Source of the DNA: Devosia epidermidihirudinis
Lineage (GTDB): Bacteria > Pseudomonadota > Alphaproteobacteria > Rhizobiales > Devosiaceae
Length of the DNA stretch: 64,000 bases
Reading direction: 5' to 3'
Assembly (NCBI RefSeq): GCF_000971295.1
Contig: NZ_LANJ01000046.1
Location: 157,065 to 221,064, forward strand
In this document: piece after piece, positions 7,398-17,634 of the stretch
Layout: each line of letters begins with the position of its first letter
How positions within the stretch are numbered: position 1 is the stretch's first letter
Position numbers and translations under genes: made by a program
The notes under the pieces: generated by a model
What the model was told of the DNA's origin: nothing
Databases searched by the model: none
What the model saw: the letters and a program-made list of their open reading frames with translations, nothing else

Positions 7398-8897
7398 ATG
7401 ACCGAAAAGACCAAGCTGATCGCTCCGCGCCTGCCCCGTGGTTTTGAAGACCGCACGCCGGGCGAGATCGCCGCCGTGGGCGCCATGATCGACAAGATCA
7501 AGGCAGTCTATGAGCGCTATGGTTTTGACCCCGTCGAAACCCCGCTTTTCGAGTTCACCGAAACCCTCGGCAAGTTCCTGCCCGATACCGATCGGCCCAA
7601 TGCCGGCGTGTTCTCGCTGCAGGACGATGACGAACAGTGGATGAGCCTGCGCTACGATCTGACTGCGCCGCTTGCTCGCTACTTCGCCGAGAATTTCGAA
7701 ACCCTGCCCAAGCCCTACCGCTCCTATCGGCAGGGCTACGTGTTCCGCAACGAAAAGCCCGGTCCGGGCCGCTTCCGTCAGTTCATGCAGTTCGACGCTG
7801 ACACCGTTGGTGCCGGTGGCCCCGAGGCCGACGCCGAAATGTGCATGATGATGGCTGACGTCATGGATGCGCTGGGCCTTGCCGGCCAGTACGTTGTCCG
7901 CGTCAACAATCGCAAAGTCCTCGATGGCGTTCTGGCCACCGCAGGCGTCACCACCGATGAGCAGAAGCTCACCGTGCTGCGCGCTATCGACAAGCTCGAC
8001 AAGTTCGGCACCGAAGGCGTCAAGCTATTGCTGGGCGCTGGTCGCAAGGATGAAAGCGGCGACTTCACCAAAGGCGCCGGCCTCACCGCTGAGCAGATCG
8101 AGCCCCTGCTCACCTATATCGGCAGCGGCACGCCCGCCGAAGGCGTCGAAAAGGGCAGCAATGCTCATGTCATCGCCACCATCAACACACTGGCCGGTCT
8201 TATCGGCGGCTCCGAAACGGGCCTTCAGGGCGTGCAGGAACTGGCCTCCATTTTTGGCCTAGTCAGCGCTGCCGGTTTTGGCGGTCGCGTCATCCTCGAT
8301 CCGTCTGTCGTGCGTGGCCTTGAATATTACACCGGCCCGGTCTTTGAGATCGAGCTGACCTTCCAGGTGCAGAACGAAAAGGGCCAGCCGGTCGTCTTCG
8401 GTTCCGTCGGTGGCGGTGGCCGCTACGACGGCCTCGTGTCGCGCTTCCGTCGCGAACCAGTCCCAGCAACGGGCTTCTCCATCGGCGTCTCGCGTCTGGC
8501 CAATGCGCTCAAGCTCACCGGCAATCTCGGTTCCACCGAGCCCGCAGGCCCGGTCGTGGTGCTCGTCATGGATAAGGACCAGATGGCTGGCTATCAGGCC
8601 ATGGTGGCCGAGCTACGCAATGCCGGCATCCGCGCCGAAATGTTCCTGGGTAACACCAAGAACTTCGGCAAGCAGGTTGCCTATGCCGATAAGCGCAACG
8701 CGCCTGCCGTCATCATCGAAGGCAGCCAGGAGCGCGAGCAGGGCATTCTGCAGATCAAGGACTTGATCGCCGGCAAACAGGCCGCTGCCGCCATCACCGA
8801 CAATGCCGAATGGAAAGCCGCGCGTCCCGGCCAGTTCGAGGTCAAGCGCGAAGACCTCGTCACCGCGATCAAAGACCTGCTGGCGGCGCAACAATGA
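7398..8897 (+). CDS. hisS: Histidyl-tRNA synthetase
   Basis: 499 residues from the ATG with AAGGA seven bases upstream. The open frame extends further upstream but without family similarity. It charges tRNA-His with histidine. Class II motif 2 reads [20 protein letters not shown]; the histidine-specific block [15 protein letters not shown] and motif 3 (FSIGVSRL) are present. The C-terminal anticodon-binding domain starts near residue 390 ([15 protein letters not shown]). The motif 2 loop has PGPGR where most bacterial HisRS have PQKGR, the part of the loop that normally reads the G-1:C73 end of tRNA-His. This fits the A73 tRNA-His encoded at 2388. First gene of hisS-hisZ-hisG, overlapping hisZ by ATGA. 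Confidence 0.98.
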   Translation: MTEKTKLIAPRLPRGFEDRTPGEIAAVGAMIDKIKAVYERYGFDPVETPLFEFTETLGKFLPDTDRPNAGVFSLQDDDEQWMSLRYDLTAPLARYFAENFETLPKPYRSYRQGYVFRNEKPGPGRFRQFMQFDADTVGAGGPEADAEMCMMMADVMDALGLAGQYVVRVNNRKVLDGVLATAGVTTDEQKLTVLRAIDKLDKFGTEGVKLLLGAGRKDESGDFTKGAGLTAEQIEPLLTYIGSGTPAEGVEKGSNAHVIATINTLAGLIGGSETGLQGVQELASIFGLVSAAGFGGRVILDPSVVRGLEYYTGPVFEIELTFQVQNEKGQPVVFGSVGGGGRYDGLVSRFRREPVPATGFSIGVSRLANALKLTGNLGSTEPAGPVVVLVMDKDQMAGYQAMVAELRNAGIRAEMFLGNTKNFGKQVAYADKRNAPAVIIEGSQEREQGILQIKDLIAGKQAAAAITDNAEWKAARPGQFEVKREDLVTAIKDLLAAQQ

Positions 8898-9958
8898 GTG
8901 GTGCTGCAGTCCGCCGCGCCCAGCTAGAATCCCTCGTCGAGGCGCAGGGCGCCTGCCGCGCCTCGCCGCCACTGCTGTTATCGGCGGATGCCTATTTCGA
9001 TCTGGCGGGCGAGGAATTCGGCCGCCGCCTGCTGCTGACCACGGACACCACCGGCGCCGAACACTGCCTGCGCCCGGACTTCACCCTGCCCATCGTGCAG
9101 TCCTATATTGCCGATGGCGTGGGCGAGCCCGCAGCCTTCTCCTATCTCGGTCCCATCTTCCGCCAGCGCGAGACCGGCCCCGCCGAATTCGATCAGGCCG
9201 GTATCGAGCTGCTGGCGCAGACCGATGGCGATGTTGCGCTCGATCAGGTGCTGACCTTCGCCCGCGCTGCACTCTCCATTTTCGGCGTCGCTCCCACCAT
9301 CCGCCTCGGCGGCGTTGGGCTGTTCGAGGCGCTGCTGGTGCAGGCCGACATGCCCGACCCGTGGCGCAGCCGCATCCGCCAGCGCTTTGGGCACACCGAG
9401 GCGCTCAATCGCCTGCTGGCCCGTCTGGCCGTAACGCACGACACCGATCATGTCTCCCAGCCGTCCCGTGATGCGCTGGTCGAAGACATCACCGAGCAGA
9501 TGGTCGCCGCCGGTCTCAGCCTGTCTGAAGGCCGCACCCCGGGCGAGATTGCTGATCGCTACCTCGAAAAGGCCATGCTCAATGACTCGCATGTGCCCGC
9601 CGCAACGCTGAAGCTCCTCAATGATTATCTCGCGATCTCCGGCCCTGTGCTGCAGTCGCTGACCCGCATTGAGGCTTTGGCGGCCGAACACAAGCTGATG
9701 CTGGGTGCGCCTATCCGCGCCATTCGCCGTCATCTCGACGGGCTGGGCGAAGCTCGCGTCACCTTCGACGCCAGCTTTTCGCCGCGCCTCGATTATTACA
9801 CCGGCATCGTCTTTGAAATGACTGGCGCCAACGACGAAATCCTGGCCTCAGGCGGTCAGTACGATCGTCTGCTGGAGCGTCTCGGCGCCACCGCGCCCAT
9901 CGCCGCCTCCGGCTGCGCCGTCTGGGTGGATCGCCTTGAAAGCGAGGTTCGCGCATGA
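8894..9958 (+). CDS. hisZ: ATP phosphoribosyltransferase regulatory subunit
   Basis: 354 residues. The ATG overlaps the hisS stop codon (ATGA). HisZ is a HisRS-like paralogue that lacks aminoacylation and instead forms a hetero-octamer with short HisG and confers histidine feedback. The class II fold is visible ([48 protein letters not shown]). The protein ends after the catalytic-like core without the HisRS anticodon-binding domain, which is the expected architecture. Its position directly between hisS and hisG supports the call. Confidence 0.95.
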   Translation: MSGAAVRRAQLESLVEAQGACRASPPLLLSADAYFDLAGEEFGRRLLLTTDTTGAEHCLRPDFTLPIVQSYIADGVGEPAAFSYLGPIFRQRETGPAEFDQAGIELLAQTDGDVALDQVLTFARAALSIFGVAPTIRLGGVGLFEALLVQADMPDPWRSRIRQRFGHTEALNRLLARLAVTHDTDHVSQPSRDALVEDITEQMVAAGLSLSEGRTPGEIADRYLEKAMLNDSHVPAATLKLLNDYLAISGPVLQSLTRIEALAAEHKLMLGAPIRAIRRHLDGLGEARVTFDASFSPRLDYYTGIVFEMTGANDEILASGGQYDRLLERLGATAPIAASGCAVWVDRLESEVRA

Positions 9959-10662
9959 CCGGCATTACGCTCGCCGTCCCCTCCAAGGGGCGCCTCGAAG
10001 AACTCACCCGCGACTGGTTCGCTCAGAACGGTCTGACCATTACCCGCCCCGGTGGTGCGCGCTCTTATCTCGGCGCGATTGATGGCCTTCCCGACGTCAC
10101 CGTGCGCTTCTATCCGGCCTCCGAGATTGCCCGCGAGCTGATCCGTGGCAATATCGACTTCGGCATCACGGGCCGCGATCTGATCCACGAAACCAGCGAG
10201 ACCGGTCCAGCCTCGGTCTCCATTGCCAAGCCGCTGGGCTTCGGCAAGGCCGATTGCGTCGTGGCCGTGCCCGACAGTTGGATCGACGTCACCCACATGC
10301 ACGATCTGGCCGACGTCGCCTCGGACTTCCGCAGCCGTCATGGCCGCTGGATGCGCATCGCCACCAAGTACATCAACATCACCCGCCAGTATTTCGCTCA
10401 AGCCGGTATTGCCGAGTATCGCACGGTCGAAAGCCTCGGCGCGACCGAAGCCGCCCCGGCATCTGGCGTGGCCGATATCGTTGTCGATATCACCACCACC
10501 GGCTCGACGCTGGCTGCCAATGGCCTCCGCGTTCTCGAAGATGGCGTGATGCTGCAAAGCGAAGCCTGCCTGATCGTCTCGCGCACTGCCGATTGGTCGG
10601 ACGAGCGCCGCGCGATCATGTCGGCCCTGCTGCAAAAGCTGGGCGCTTCGTCGGAGTTTTGA
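9955..10662 (+). CDS. hisG: ATP phosphoribosyltransferase, short form
   Basis: 235 residues, overlapping hisZ by ATGA. HisG catalyses the first committed step of histidine synthesis, joining ATP and PRPP. Visible blocks are LAVPSKGRLEE at the N-terminus, GNIDFGITGRDLI, and the PRPP-binding loop VADIVVDITTTGSTLAANGL. The C-terminal allosteric domain of long HisG is missing, so activity should depend on HisZ. Last gene of the operon; it ends 12 bases from the convergent gtrA-like gene. Confidence 0.97.
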   Translation: MTGITLAVPSKGRLEELTRDWFAQNGLTITRPGGARSYLGAIDGLPDVTVRFYPASEIARELIRGNIDFGITGRDLIHETSETGPASVSIAKPLGFGKADCVVAVPDSWIDVTHMHDLADVASDFRSRHGRWMRIATKYINITRQYFAQAGIAEYRTVESLGATEAAPASGVADIVVDITTTGSTLAANGLRVLEDGVMLQSEACLIVSRTADWSDERRAIMSALLQKLGASSEF

Positions 10663-10674
10663 AGGGCAGGGCGC

Positions 10675-11067
10675 TTAGCCCTGCTTGTGCGCCCGAAACA
10701 CCAGCGTATGTGCCGCCGTCAGGTTGGTCAGCATGCCGGCGAGGCTTCCGATGCCAACCGCAAGCGCCGGTTTCCACCCGCCCGATGGCAGAAGCGCCAT
10801 GGCGAGGCCATAGGTCATCCAGTTGATCGCCCCACCCGGGATCATCGCCAGCAGATAGCGCAGGAACTCGTAGTGCTTGCCCTCAGCGGCGGCTCGGTCG
10901 GCAAAGGCAAAGTTGCGGTTGATCAGCCAGGTCATCAGCACGGCGCAGGCAAATGACAGCGCCCGCCCGCCAATTGGCCCCAGCCACCCAATGCAGAACG
11001 ACAGCACGCTCGCATCGACTGCATAGCCGAAGGCACCGGCTATCGCAAAAGGCAGCAGCCGCTTCAC
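10675..11067 (-). CDS. GtrA family membrane protein
   Basis: 130 residues with four predicted membrane helices (for example FAIAGAFGYAVDASVLSFCIGW and FACAVLMTWLINRNFAF). The conserved WLINRNFAF segment and the four-helix layout are typical of GtrA, a family proposed to flip or present polyprenyl-phosphate-linked sugars for surface glycosylation. It overlaps the upstream glycosyltransferase by four bases (ATGA), so the pair are cotranscribed and probably coupled in function. Confidence 0.9.
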   Translation of the reverse strand: MKRLLPFAIAGAFGYAVDASVLSFCIGWLGPIGGRALSFACAVLMTWLINRNFAFADRAAAEGKHYEFLRYLLAMIPGGAINWMTYGLAMALLPSGGWKPALAVGIGSLAGMLTNLTAAHTLVFRAHKQG

Positions 11068-12029
11068 GACGTCGCCCGTTTCGGCCGCTCGCTGACCGCT
11101 GGGATATCGAGGTAGCGCAGGCGCTTGGCTTCGGCGCGCCCGGTCACCACACTGTCCATGATCACGGCGGTTGCGCCGGTGACAATGGCGGCAATCATGA
11201 TCAGCCCACCCAGCACCGCCGTTGGCAGGCGTGGCACCAGACCTGTCTCGAAGAACTCAAAGAATATCGGCAGCGTCAGCAGCACGGAAACGACGATGCC
11301 CGCTGCCGCAATGGTAGAATAGAGTTGGCGTGGCCGCTCGCGCACATAAAGCCGCAGGATGGATTTGAGAATGGCGAAGCCGTCCCGGATCGTTCCCAGC
11401 TTGCTGACAGACCCTTCGACGCGCGATCCATAAGCGGTCTGCATTTCGCCATAGGGCGCGCGCAGCTCCAGCGCGTGAATGGTCAGCTCGGTTTCAATCT
11501 CGAACCCCTTGGACAGCGCCGGGAAGGATTTGACGAAACGGCGCGACAGCACCCGATAGCCTGACAGCATGTCGGTAAAGCCGCCACCGAACACCTGAGC
11601 CACGGTTCCGGTCAGCAGCCGATTGCCCCACGCGTGCCCCGGCCGATATTCCAGGCCATCGCCCACGGGCTGGCGGGTACCCACCACCATATCGAGACCA
11701 TCGTCTAGCAGCCGGTCTACCAGCGCGCGCGATTTGGGAGCGTCATAGGTGCCGTCGCCATCTGCCATGACGTAGATATCGGCCTCAACATCGGCAAACA
11801 TGCGGCGAACCACATTGCCTTTGCCCCGCTGGCCGACATGGCGCACATGGGCCCCTGCGGCTCGCGCAGCTTCGGCCGTGCCGTCAGTTGACGCGTTGTC
11901 AAACACATGGATTTCCGCTTCCGGCAGCGCCTCGGAAAAGGCTGCAATGACGCTCGCGACCACAAGTACTTCATTGTAGCAGGGCAGTATCACCGCTACA
12001 CGGTTGCCCCGATAGAGATTCGTCGACAT
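11064..12029 (-). CDS. Family 2 glycosyltransferase (polyprenyl-phosphate sugar synthase type)
   Basis: 321 residues starting at MSTNLYRGNR; the open frame upstream of 12029 has no family similarity and runs into the divergent TSUP gene. The GT-A fold is clear: VAVILPCYNEV at the start, DNASTDGTAEAARA, the metal-binding motif VMADGDGTYD, and GGGFTDMLSGYRVLSRRFVK. Two C-terminal membrane helices follow (about residues 240-300). With the partner GtrA protein it probably makes and presents an undecaprenyl-phosphate-linked sugar at the inner membrane; the sugar cannot be inferred. Confidence 0.92.
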   Translation of the reverse strand: MSTNLYRGNRVAVILPCYNEVLVVASVIAAFSEALPEAEIHVFDNASTDGTAEAARAAGAHVRHVGQRGKGNVVRRMFADVEADIYVMADGDGTYDAPKSRALVDRLLDDGLDMVVGTRQPVGDGLEYRPGHAWGNRLLTGTVAQVFGGGFTDMLSGYRVLSRRFVKSFPALSKGFEIETELTIHALELRAPYGEMQTAYGSRVEGSVSKLGTIRDGFAILKSILRLYVRERPRQLYSTIAAAGIVVSVLLTLPIFFEFFETGLVPRLPTAVLGGLIMIAAIVTGATAVIMDSVVTGRAEAKRLRYLDIPAVSERPKRATS

Positions 12030-12097
12030 CCCAGCCCCATCCCAAGTTGGCGTGATGATAGCGCGGGAAAGTTCGAGAATGGTAACGGTGCCAAAAC

Positions 12098-12847
12098 ATG
12101 CTTGATCCCTTGACCCTTCTTGCCTTGGGCGCGGTGGGCACGTTGGCCGGATTTGTCGATGCCATTGCGGGTGGGGGCGGGATGATCGCGCTGCCGGCCC
12201 TCCTGTCGGCAGGGCTGCCACCGGTGTCGGCGCTGGCGACCAACAAATTGCAGTCGGTGTTCGGCACAGGCATGGCGGCGCTTACCTATTGGCGCCGAGG
12301 CTTTGTCTCGCTGAAGGCGCTCATTCCCGCCATCGCCTTCACTTTCGTCGGCAGTTTTCTTGGCGCCATGGTGGTCAAGCAGGCTGACACCAGTCTGCTC
12401 GACATTGCCGTGCCCGTGGCGCTGATCGGTATCGCGCTCTACTTCCTGTTCGCCCCAAACCTTTCGGACGCCGACAAGGCCGCGCGGCTGCCATTTGGCA
12501 TGTTCGTTCCGCTGATGGGTTTTGCCATTGGCTTTTACGACGGCATATTTGGCCCCGGCACGGGCTCATTCCTCACCATCGGCTTCGTCATGCTGTTCGG
12601 GTTCGGGCTCACCCGCGCCTCGGGCAACACCAAGATCCTTAACCTCACCTCCAACCTGGCCGCGCTGGCGATCTTCATTCCGGCTGGAGATGTCGTCTGG
12701 CCGGCAGCGCTGGCCATGGGCATCGGACAGCTGGTCGGTGGCTATATTGGTGCTCGCACGGGCATTCGCTACGGCGCCAAGCTGATCCGGCCGCTGGTGG
12801 TCGTGGTCTCGATCGCACTGGCGGTTCGCCTGCTGGTCTTCCGCTAA
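12098..12847 (+). CDS. TSUP (TauE/SafE) family exporter
   Basis: 249 residues with about eight membrane helices arranged as two similar halves. The family signatures are FVDAIAGGGGMIALPALL at the N-terminus and IGFYDGIFGPGTGSFLTI in the second half. TSUP permeases export sulfite, sulfoacetate or related anions, or take up sulfur compounds; no neighbour narrows the substrate. It is divergent from the GT2 gene, with about 70 bases between start codons. Confidence 0.9.
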   Translation: MLDPLTLLALGAVGTLAGFVDAIAGGGGMIALPALLSAGLPPVSALATNKLQSVFGTGMAALTYWRRGFVSLKALIPAIAFTFVGSFLGAMVVKQADTSLLDIAVPVALIGIALYFLFAPNLSDADKAARLPFGMFVPLMGFAIGFYDGIFGPGTGSFLTIGFVMLFGFGLTRASGNTKILNLTSNLAALAIFIPAGDVVWPAALAMGIGQLVGGYIGARTGIRYGAKLIRPLVVVVSIALAVRLLVFR

Positions 12848-12858
12848 GGGGGCCACGC

Positions 12859-12947
12859 CCTCGTGGTTCGACAGGCTCACCATGAGGTCTACGGCTAGGG
12901 CCGCGCATTTACAGTAGACCTCATCCTGAGCTTGTCGAAGGACGAGG
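12859..12947. repeat. Dispersed palindromic repeat, family A copy 1
   Basis: Two arms, cctcgtggttcgacaggctc and the related gagcttgtcgaaggacgagg, flank inner arms catgaggtctac and gtagacctcat. The element fills most of the 123-base gap between the TSUP gene and the BrnA-like gene. The same element recurs at 30146-30234 and, inside cobN, at 39876-39968. Confidence 0.9.
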
Positions 12948-12970
12948 TCGTGGCGGGAACTACCCGAGAC

Positions 12971-13201
12971 CTATTCCAGCCCAGCCGCCAAACGCAGCGC
13001 CGCGTTGATACGATCCTGCCAGCCGGGGCCGTCTTCCTGGAAATGCTCAAGCACGGCGCGGTCGAGGCGTAGCGACACCATTTCCTTGCCTTCAGGCGGA
13101 GCCGTCACTTTGGGTGCGGCCGCCACTGGCTTGCTCGTCACAGCCTTGAAAGCAGCTTCGGCGTTATCGAGCGCGCTGCCAGTCCGTCGGGTGGGCTTCA
13201 T
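12971..13201 (-). CDS. BrnA-like ribbon-helix-helix protein, no toxin partner
   Basis: 76 residues. The C-terminal half (MVSLRLDRAVLEHFQEDGPG, then WQDRINAALR) matches the BrnA antitoxin pattern, in which an RHH strand precedes a helix with GxGWQxRIN. The N-terminal half is Ala/Pro/Lys-rich. BrnA normally binds and represses its own operon and neutralises the RelE-like toxin BrnT encoded just upstream. No BrnT-like ORF lies on either side; the upstream neighbour is the groEL terminator. It may be a solitary antitoxin or a domesticated DNA-binding protein. Confidence 0.7.
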   Translation of the reverse strand: MKPTRRTGSALDNAEAAFKAVTSKPVAAAPKVTAPPEGKEMVSLRLDRAVLEHFQEDGPGWQDRINAALRLAAGLE

Positions 13202-13253
13202 CGAATCTTCCTCGTATCCTTTCCCAGTTTACCGCCAGCCACAGGGTAGGGGC

Positions 13254-13288
13254 CAACGAAAAAGGCGCGGTGTTTCCACCGCGCCTCC
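13254..13288 (-). terminator. Rho-independent terminator downstream of groEL
   Basis: On the minus strand AGGCGCGGTG and CACCGCGCCT form a perfect 10-bp stem with a GAAA loop, followed by TTTTTCG. It lies about 170 bases after the groEL stop and 53 bases before the BrnA-like start. Confidence 0.85.
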
Positions 13289-13340
13289 TGCAAAGTCCGT
13301 GACTGGGAAGTAACGAGACTTCGTAGCTCTATATTCTTTT

Positions 13341-15107
<1,767 letters not shown>

Positions 15108-15144
15108 TTAGAAAGGGGTGGGGACGAATGGGATCGAAAGGCGA

Positions 15145-15435
15145 TTAGCCTTCGATGATGCCCATGATGTCGGATTCTTTCATGATCAGCAGGTCTTCAC
15201 CGTCGACCTTGACTTCGGTGCCGCTCCACTTGCCGAACAGCACGCGGTCGCCGGCCTTCACGTCTGGAGCGACGCGGGCACCAGCTTCGTCACGGGCGCC
15301 AGGGCCGACCGAAACGATAACGCCTTCGCTTGGCTTTTCCTTGGCGGTGTCAGGGATGATGATCCCGCCTTTGGTCTTTTCTTCGCTGTCGAGACGACGA
15401 ACGACCACGCGGTCGTGCAGAGGACGGAAGCTCAT
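15145..15435 (-). CDS. groES: Co-chaperonin GroES (10 kDa)
   Basis: 96 residues starting at [14 protein letters not shown] with AGGAG seven bases upstream; an in-frame extension to 15489 runs into the CIRCE operator and is not coding. GroES caps the GroEL ring. The mobile-loop region ([19 protein letters not shown]) and the C-terminal [15 protein letters not shown] are typical. It is first in the groES-groEL operon, transcribed under HrcA control (CIRCE at 15479). Confidence 0.99.
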   Translation of the reverse strand: MSFRPLHDRVVVRRLDSEEKTKGGIIIPDTAKEKPSEGVIVSVGPGARDEAGARVAPDVKAGDRVLFGKWSGTEVKVDGEDLLIMKESDIMGIIEG

Positions 15436-15478
15436 GTTTGCTCCTATTGGCATCAATCTGAAATGCAATTTCGGACCA

Positions 15479-15505
15479 TTAGCACTCACAATCGTAGAGT
15501 GCTAA
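15479..15505. promoter_or_regulatory. CIRCE operator (HrcA binding site)
   Basis: A perfect match to TTAGCACTC-N9-GAGTGCTAA. It lies about 45 bases before groES, downstream of the predicted promoter, so HrcA should repress groESL at normal temperature. No hrcA gene is in the window. Confidence 0.98.
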
Positions 15506-15516
15506 CAGGGTCCCGG

Positions 15517-15546
15517 GATATATGTGGTTGGGTCTTGAAGAGTCAA
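15517..15546 (-). promoter_or_regulatory. Candidate groES-groEL promoter
   Basis: On the minus strand TTGACT (15546-15541) and a CATATA/TATATC region (15524-15517) are spaced 16-18 bases apart. A CTTG just at the -35 also allows a heat-shock sigma reading. CIRCE begins 12 bases downstream. Confidence 0.55.
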
Positions 15547-15616
15547 GGTCGAGTGAACCCGATTTGGCTTCGCGCGTTATGTTGTGAACGTTCCAACAGC
15601 TTGGTGGCACAGCATC

Positions 15617-15979
15617 ATGACGGGTCAATGTCTCGACAAAGATATCAAGATTTCTCCAGCCAAAGGCCGCGTTCACGTCATCTTTGACGACGCCGAGATC
15701 GCCAGCTCCATCAATGCGCTTGAGCTCGACGAGCCCGGTCATCCCCTGCGCATCTATATTCCGCGCGACGATGTGCAGCCGGGTATTCTGGAGGCGACCG
15801 AGACGCACACCACCTGCCCCTATAAGGGAGAGGCGTCGTATTATACCATCAAGACGCTGACCGCGACCGGCGTCGATCAGGTCTGGTACTATCCCGATCC
15901 TTGTCCACTGGTCGAACCCATCCGCGATTATCTCGCCTTCTGGGGCGAGCGCATCGAATATCGCCGCTCCGAGGTCTGA
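15617..15979 (+). CDS. DUF427 domain protein
   Basis: 120 residues from ATG 15617; GTG 15584 would add 11 residues. The DUF427 signature is clear: a beta-rich N-terminus (ISPAKGRVHVIFDDAEIA), LRIYIPRDDVQPGILEA, then THTTCPYKGEASYYTIK. The conserved CPYKG Cys-Lys pair and the Tyr-Ile-Pro-Arg block are intact. The biochemical role of DUF427 is not settled. It is transcribed away from groESL and is followed 62 bases later by a small ORF. Confidence 0.9.
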   Translation: MTGQCLDKDIKISPAKGRVHVIFDDAEIASSINALELDEPGHPLRIYIPRDDVQPGILEATETHTTCPYKGEASYYTIKTLTATGVDQVWYYPDPCPLVEPIRDYLAFWGERIEYRRSEV

Positions 15980-16041
15980 GGTTCCCGATCTTTTTCGCCA
16001 ACCCCCTTCCACCCCGACGCGTCCTGCGCCATAAGGCAGAT

Positions 16042-16236
16042 ATGACCCAAGATAACACTCTTCAGATCAAGCTGCGCCTTAAGAGCGGCAATGGTCCCAC
16101 CGCCAACTGGCACTGGGAAGTCCTCGATTCCACCGGCAAGGTCCTCAAGACCGGTTCTGCCGTTGGGCCTGAGCATAAGGCATTCGCCACCGCGCGTATC
16201 GCCAAGGAAAAGCTGGAGCAATCCGCTAGCCGCTAA
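16042..16236 (+). CDS. Small conserved-looking hypothetical protein
   Basis: 64 residues from MTQDNTLQIKLR, with AAGG about seven bases before the ATG. A longer in-frame version from 15901 overlaps the DUF427 gene and is unlikely. The sequence alternates beta strands (LQIKLRLKS, HWEVLDSTGKVLKTGSAVGP) with a final helix rich in Ala/Lys. This resembles small beta-sheet proteins, but I cannot name a family. It lies between DUF427 and the DMT permease on the same strand and may share their transcript. Confidence 0.65.
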   Translation: MTQDNTLQIKLRLKSGNGPTANWHWEVLDSTGKVLKTGSAVGPEHKAFATARIAKEKLEQSASR

Positions 16237-16260
16237 CGCGGCGCTATCGACGAGACTGCA

Positions 16261-17226
16261 GTGACCACTTCCGCGAATGCCGTCGCATCAAGCCCCAGCC
16301 AACATGTGGGTGGGCCTCTGCGCGGCATCGTGCTCAAAGTGGTCTCGGTCTGCTTCTTCGTCGTCATGGCGACCCTGCTCAAGGCAACCGAAACCATCCC
16401 GGCGGGAGAACTTGTGTTCTTCCGCTGTTTTTTTGCCATTCTGCCGGTGGTTGCCTACCTGTTGTGGAAGCGGCAATTGCGCTCTGCGCTTTACACCAAA
16501 AACCCGCTCGGCCATGTCGTGCGCGCCTTTGTCGGCGTTGGCTCGATGAGCCTTGGTTTTTTCGCGCTCACCCGGCTGCCGCTGCCTGAATCAACCGCGA
16601 TCGGCTATGCCGCGCCGCTGCTGATCGTCGTGTTCAGCGCGCTCCTGCTCAAGGAGCGGGTACATATCTTCCGCTGGACCGCCGTTCTGGTCGGCCTGTT
16701 CGGGGTCATCATCATCCTCTGGCCACGGCTTACTCTGTTCTCGGGCGGTGGCGTCGTGGGTGATGGGGAGGCCATTGGGGCAGCTGCCGCGTTCGGCGCG
16801 GCCATTCTCAGCGCCTTCGCCATGATGCAGGTCCGCCGCCTGGTGCAGACCGAGCGCACCGAAGCCATCGTGGTTTACTTCTTTATCTGCGCCAGCCTGC
16901 TCTCGCTCCTGACCATTCCGTTTGGCTGGGTCATGCCCACCCCGCAGCAGGCTGCCTTGCTGATCGGGGCAGGCTTTGCTGGCGGCATCGGCCAGCTGCT
17001 GCTGACGTCCTGCTATCGCTACGCCGACATGTCGGTCATCGCGCCATTCGAATATGTCTCGCTGATCCTCACCATTGCCATTGGCTTTCTGGTGTTCTCC
17101 GACGTGCCGACGCTGACCATGATCGCCGGCGCTGTTATCATCGTCGGCTCCGGCATCGCGGTCATTCTGCGCGAGCACTATCTTGGCCTCGATCGCCTCA
17201 AAGCGCGCGAAGCCAATACGCCTTAA
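16261..17226 (+). CDS. EamA/DMT-family permease
   Basis: 321 residues, GTG start, ten predicted membrane helices in two EamA repeats of five. Features are FFRCFFAILPVVAYLLW in helix 2, FALTRLPLPESTAIGYAAPL (the typical helix 3-4 region of S-adenosylmethionine/RhaT-type DMT carriers), and GAVIIVGSGIAVILRE at the C-terminus. DMT permeases export or import metabolites across the inner membrane; no neighbour indicates the substrate. It starts 24 bases after the previous small ORF. Confidence 0.93.
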   Translation: MTTSANAVASSPSQHVGGPLRGIVLKVVSVCFFVVMATLLKATETIPAGELVFFRCFFAILPVVAYLLWKRQLRSALYTKNPLGHVVRAFVGVGSMSLGFFALTRLPLPESTAIGYAAPLLIVVFSALLLKERVHIFRWTAVLVGLFGVIIILWPRLTLFSGGGVVGDGEAIGAAAAFGAAILSAFAMMQVRRLVQTERTEAIVVYFFICASLLSLLTIPFGWVMPTPQQAALLIGAGFAGGIGQLLLTSCYRYADMSVIAPFEYVSLILTIAIGFLVFSDVPTLTMIAGAVIIVGSGIAVILREHYLGLDRLKAREANTP

Positions 17227-17250
17227 GGGCAACCTGAAGCGGGGGATCAG

Positions 17251-17634
17251 ATGGGGGCCATGGCCGCAACAGCGTTCGTTACAATCCTGGTGGGTCTGGC
17301 TGTCTTTCAGGCCGCGCTCGCCTCAGGTGCGCCTTTGGGCGAGTTCGCATGGGGTGGGCAATCGCGTGTTCTACCCCCACGCCTCAGGGGCGGTAGCGTC
17401 GTCGCCATTCTGCTCTACGGCGTGTTCGCTGCGATCATCATGCAGCGCGCCGATATCGTGTCCCTGCTGCCGGGTGGGGACTGGCTTGGCGTCGCGTGCT
17501 GGTTCGTGGTCGGCTACTGCGCTCTCGGAATTCCGCTTAACGCCATCTCGCGGAGCCGCAAGGAGCGTCTGGTAATGACACCCCTTGTGGCCGTGCTGTT
17601 CGTGCTGTCGCTGGTGGTGGCTTGGTCTGCCTAG
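17251..17634 (+). CDS. Small four-helix hypothetical membrane protein
   Basis: 127 residues with GCGGGGGATC before the ATG. Four hydrophobic segments are visible: about residues 5-25, 48-65, 78-95 and 107-125. The loops are short and there is a basic motif SRSRKERL before the last helix. It begins 24 bases after the permease gene and probably shares its transcript. The end overlaps the convergent sigma-54 regulator by four bases. No family recognised. Confidence 0.65.
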   Translation: MGAMAATAFVTILVGLAVFQAALASGAPLGEFAWGGQSRVLPPRLRGGSVVAILLYGVFAAIIMQRADIVSLLPGGDWLGVACWFVVGYCALGIPLNAISRSRKERLVMTPLVAVLFVLSLVVAWSA

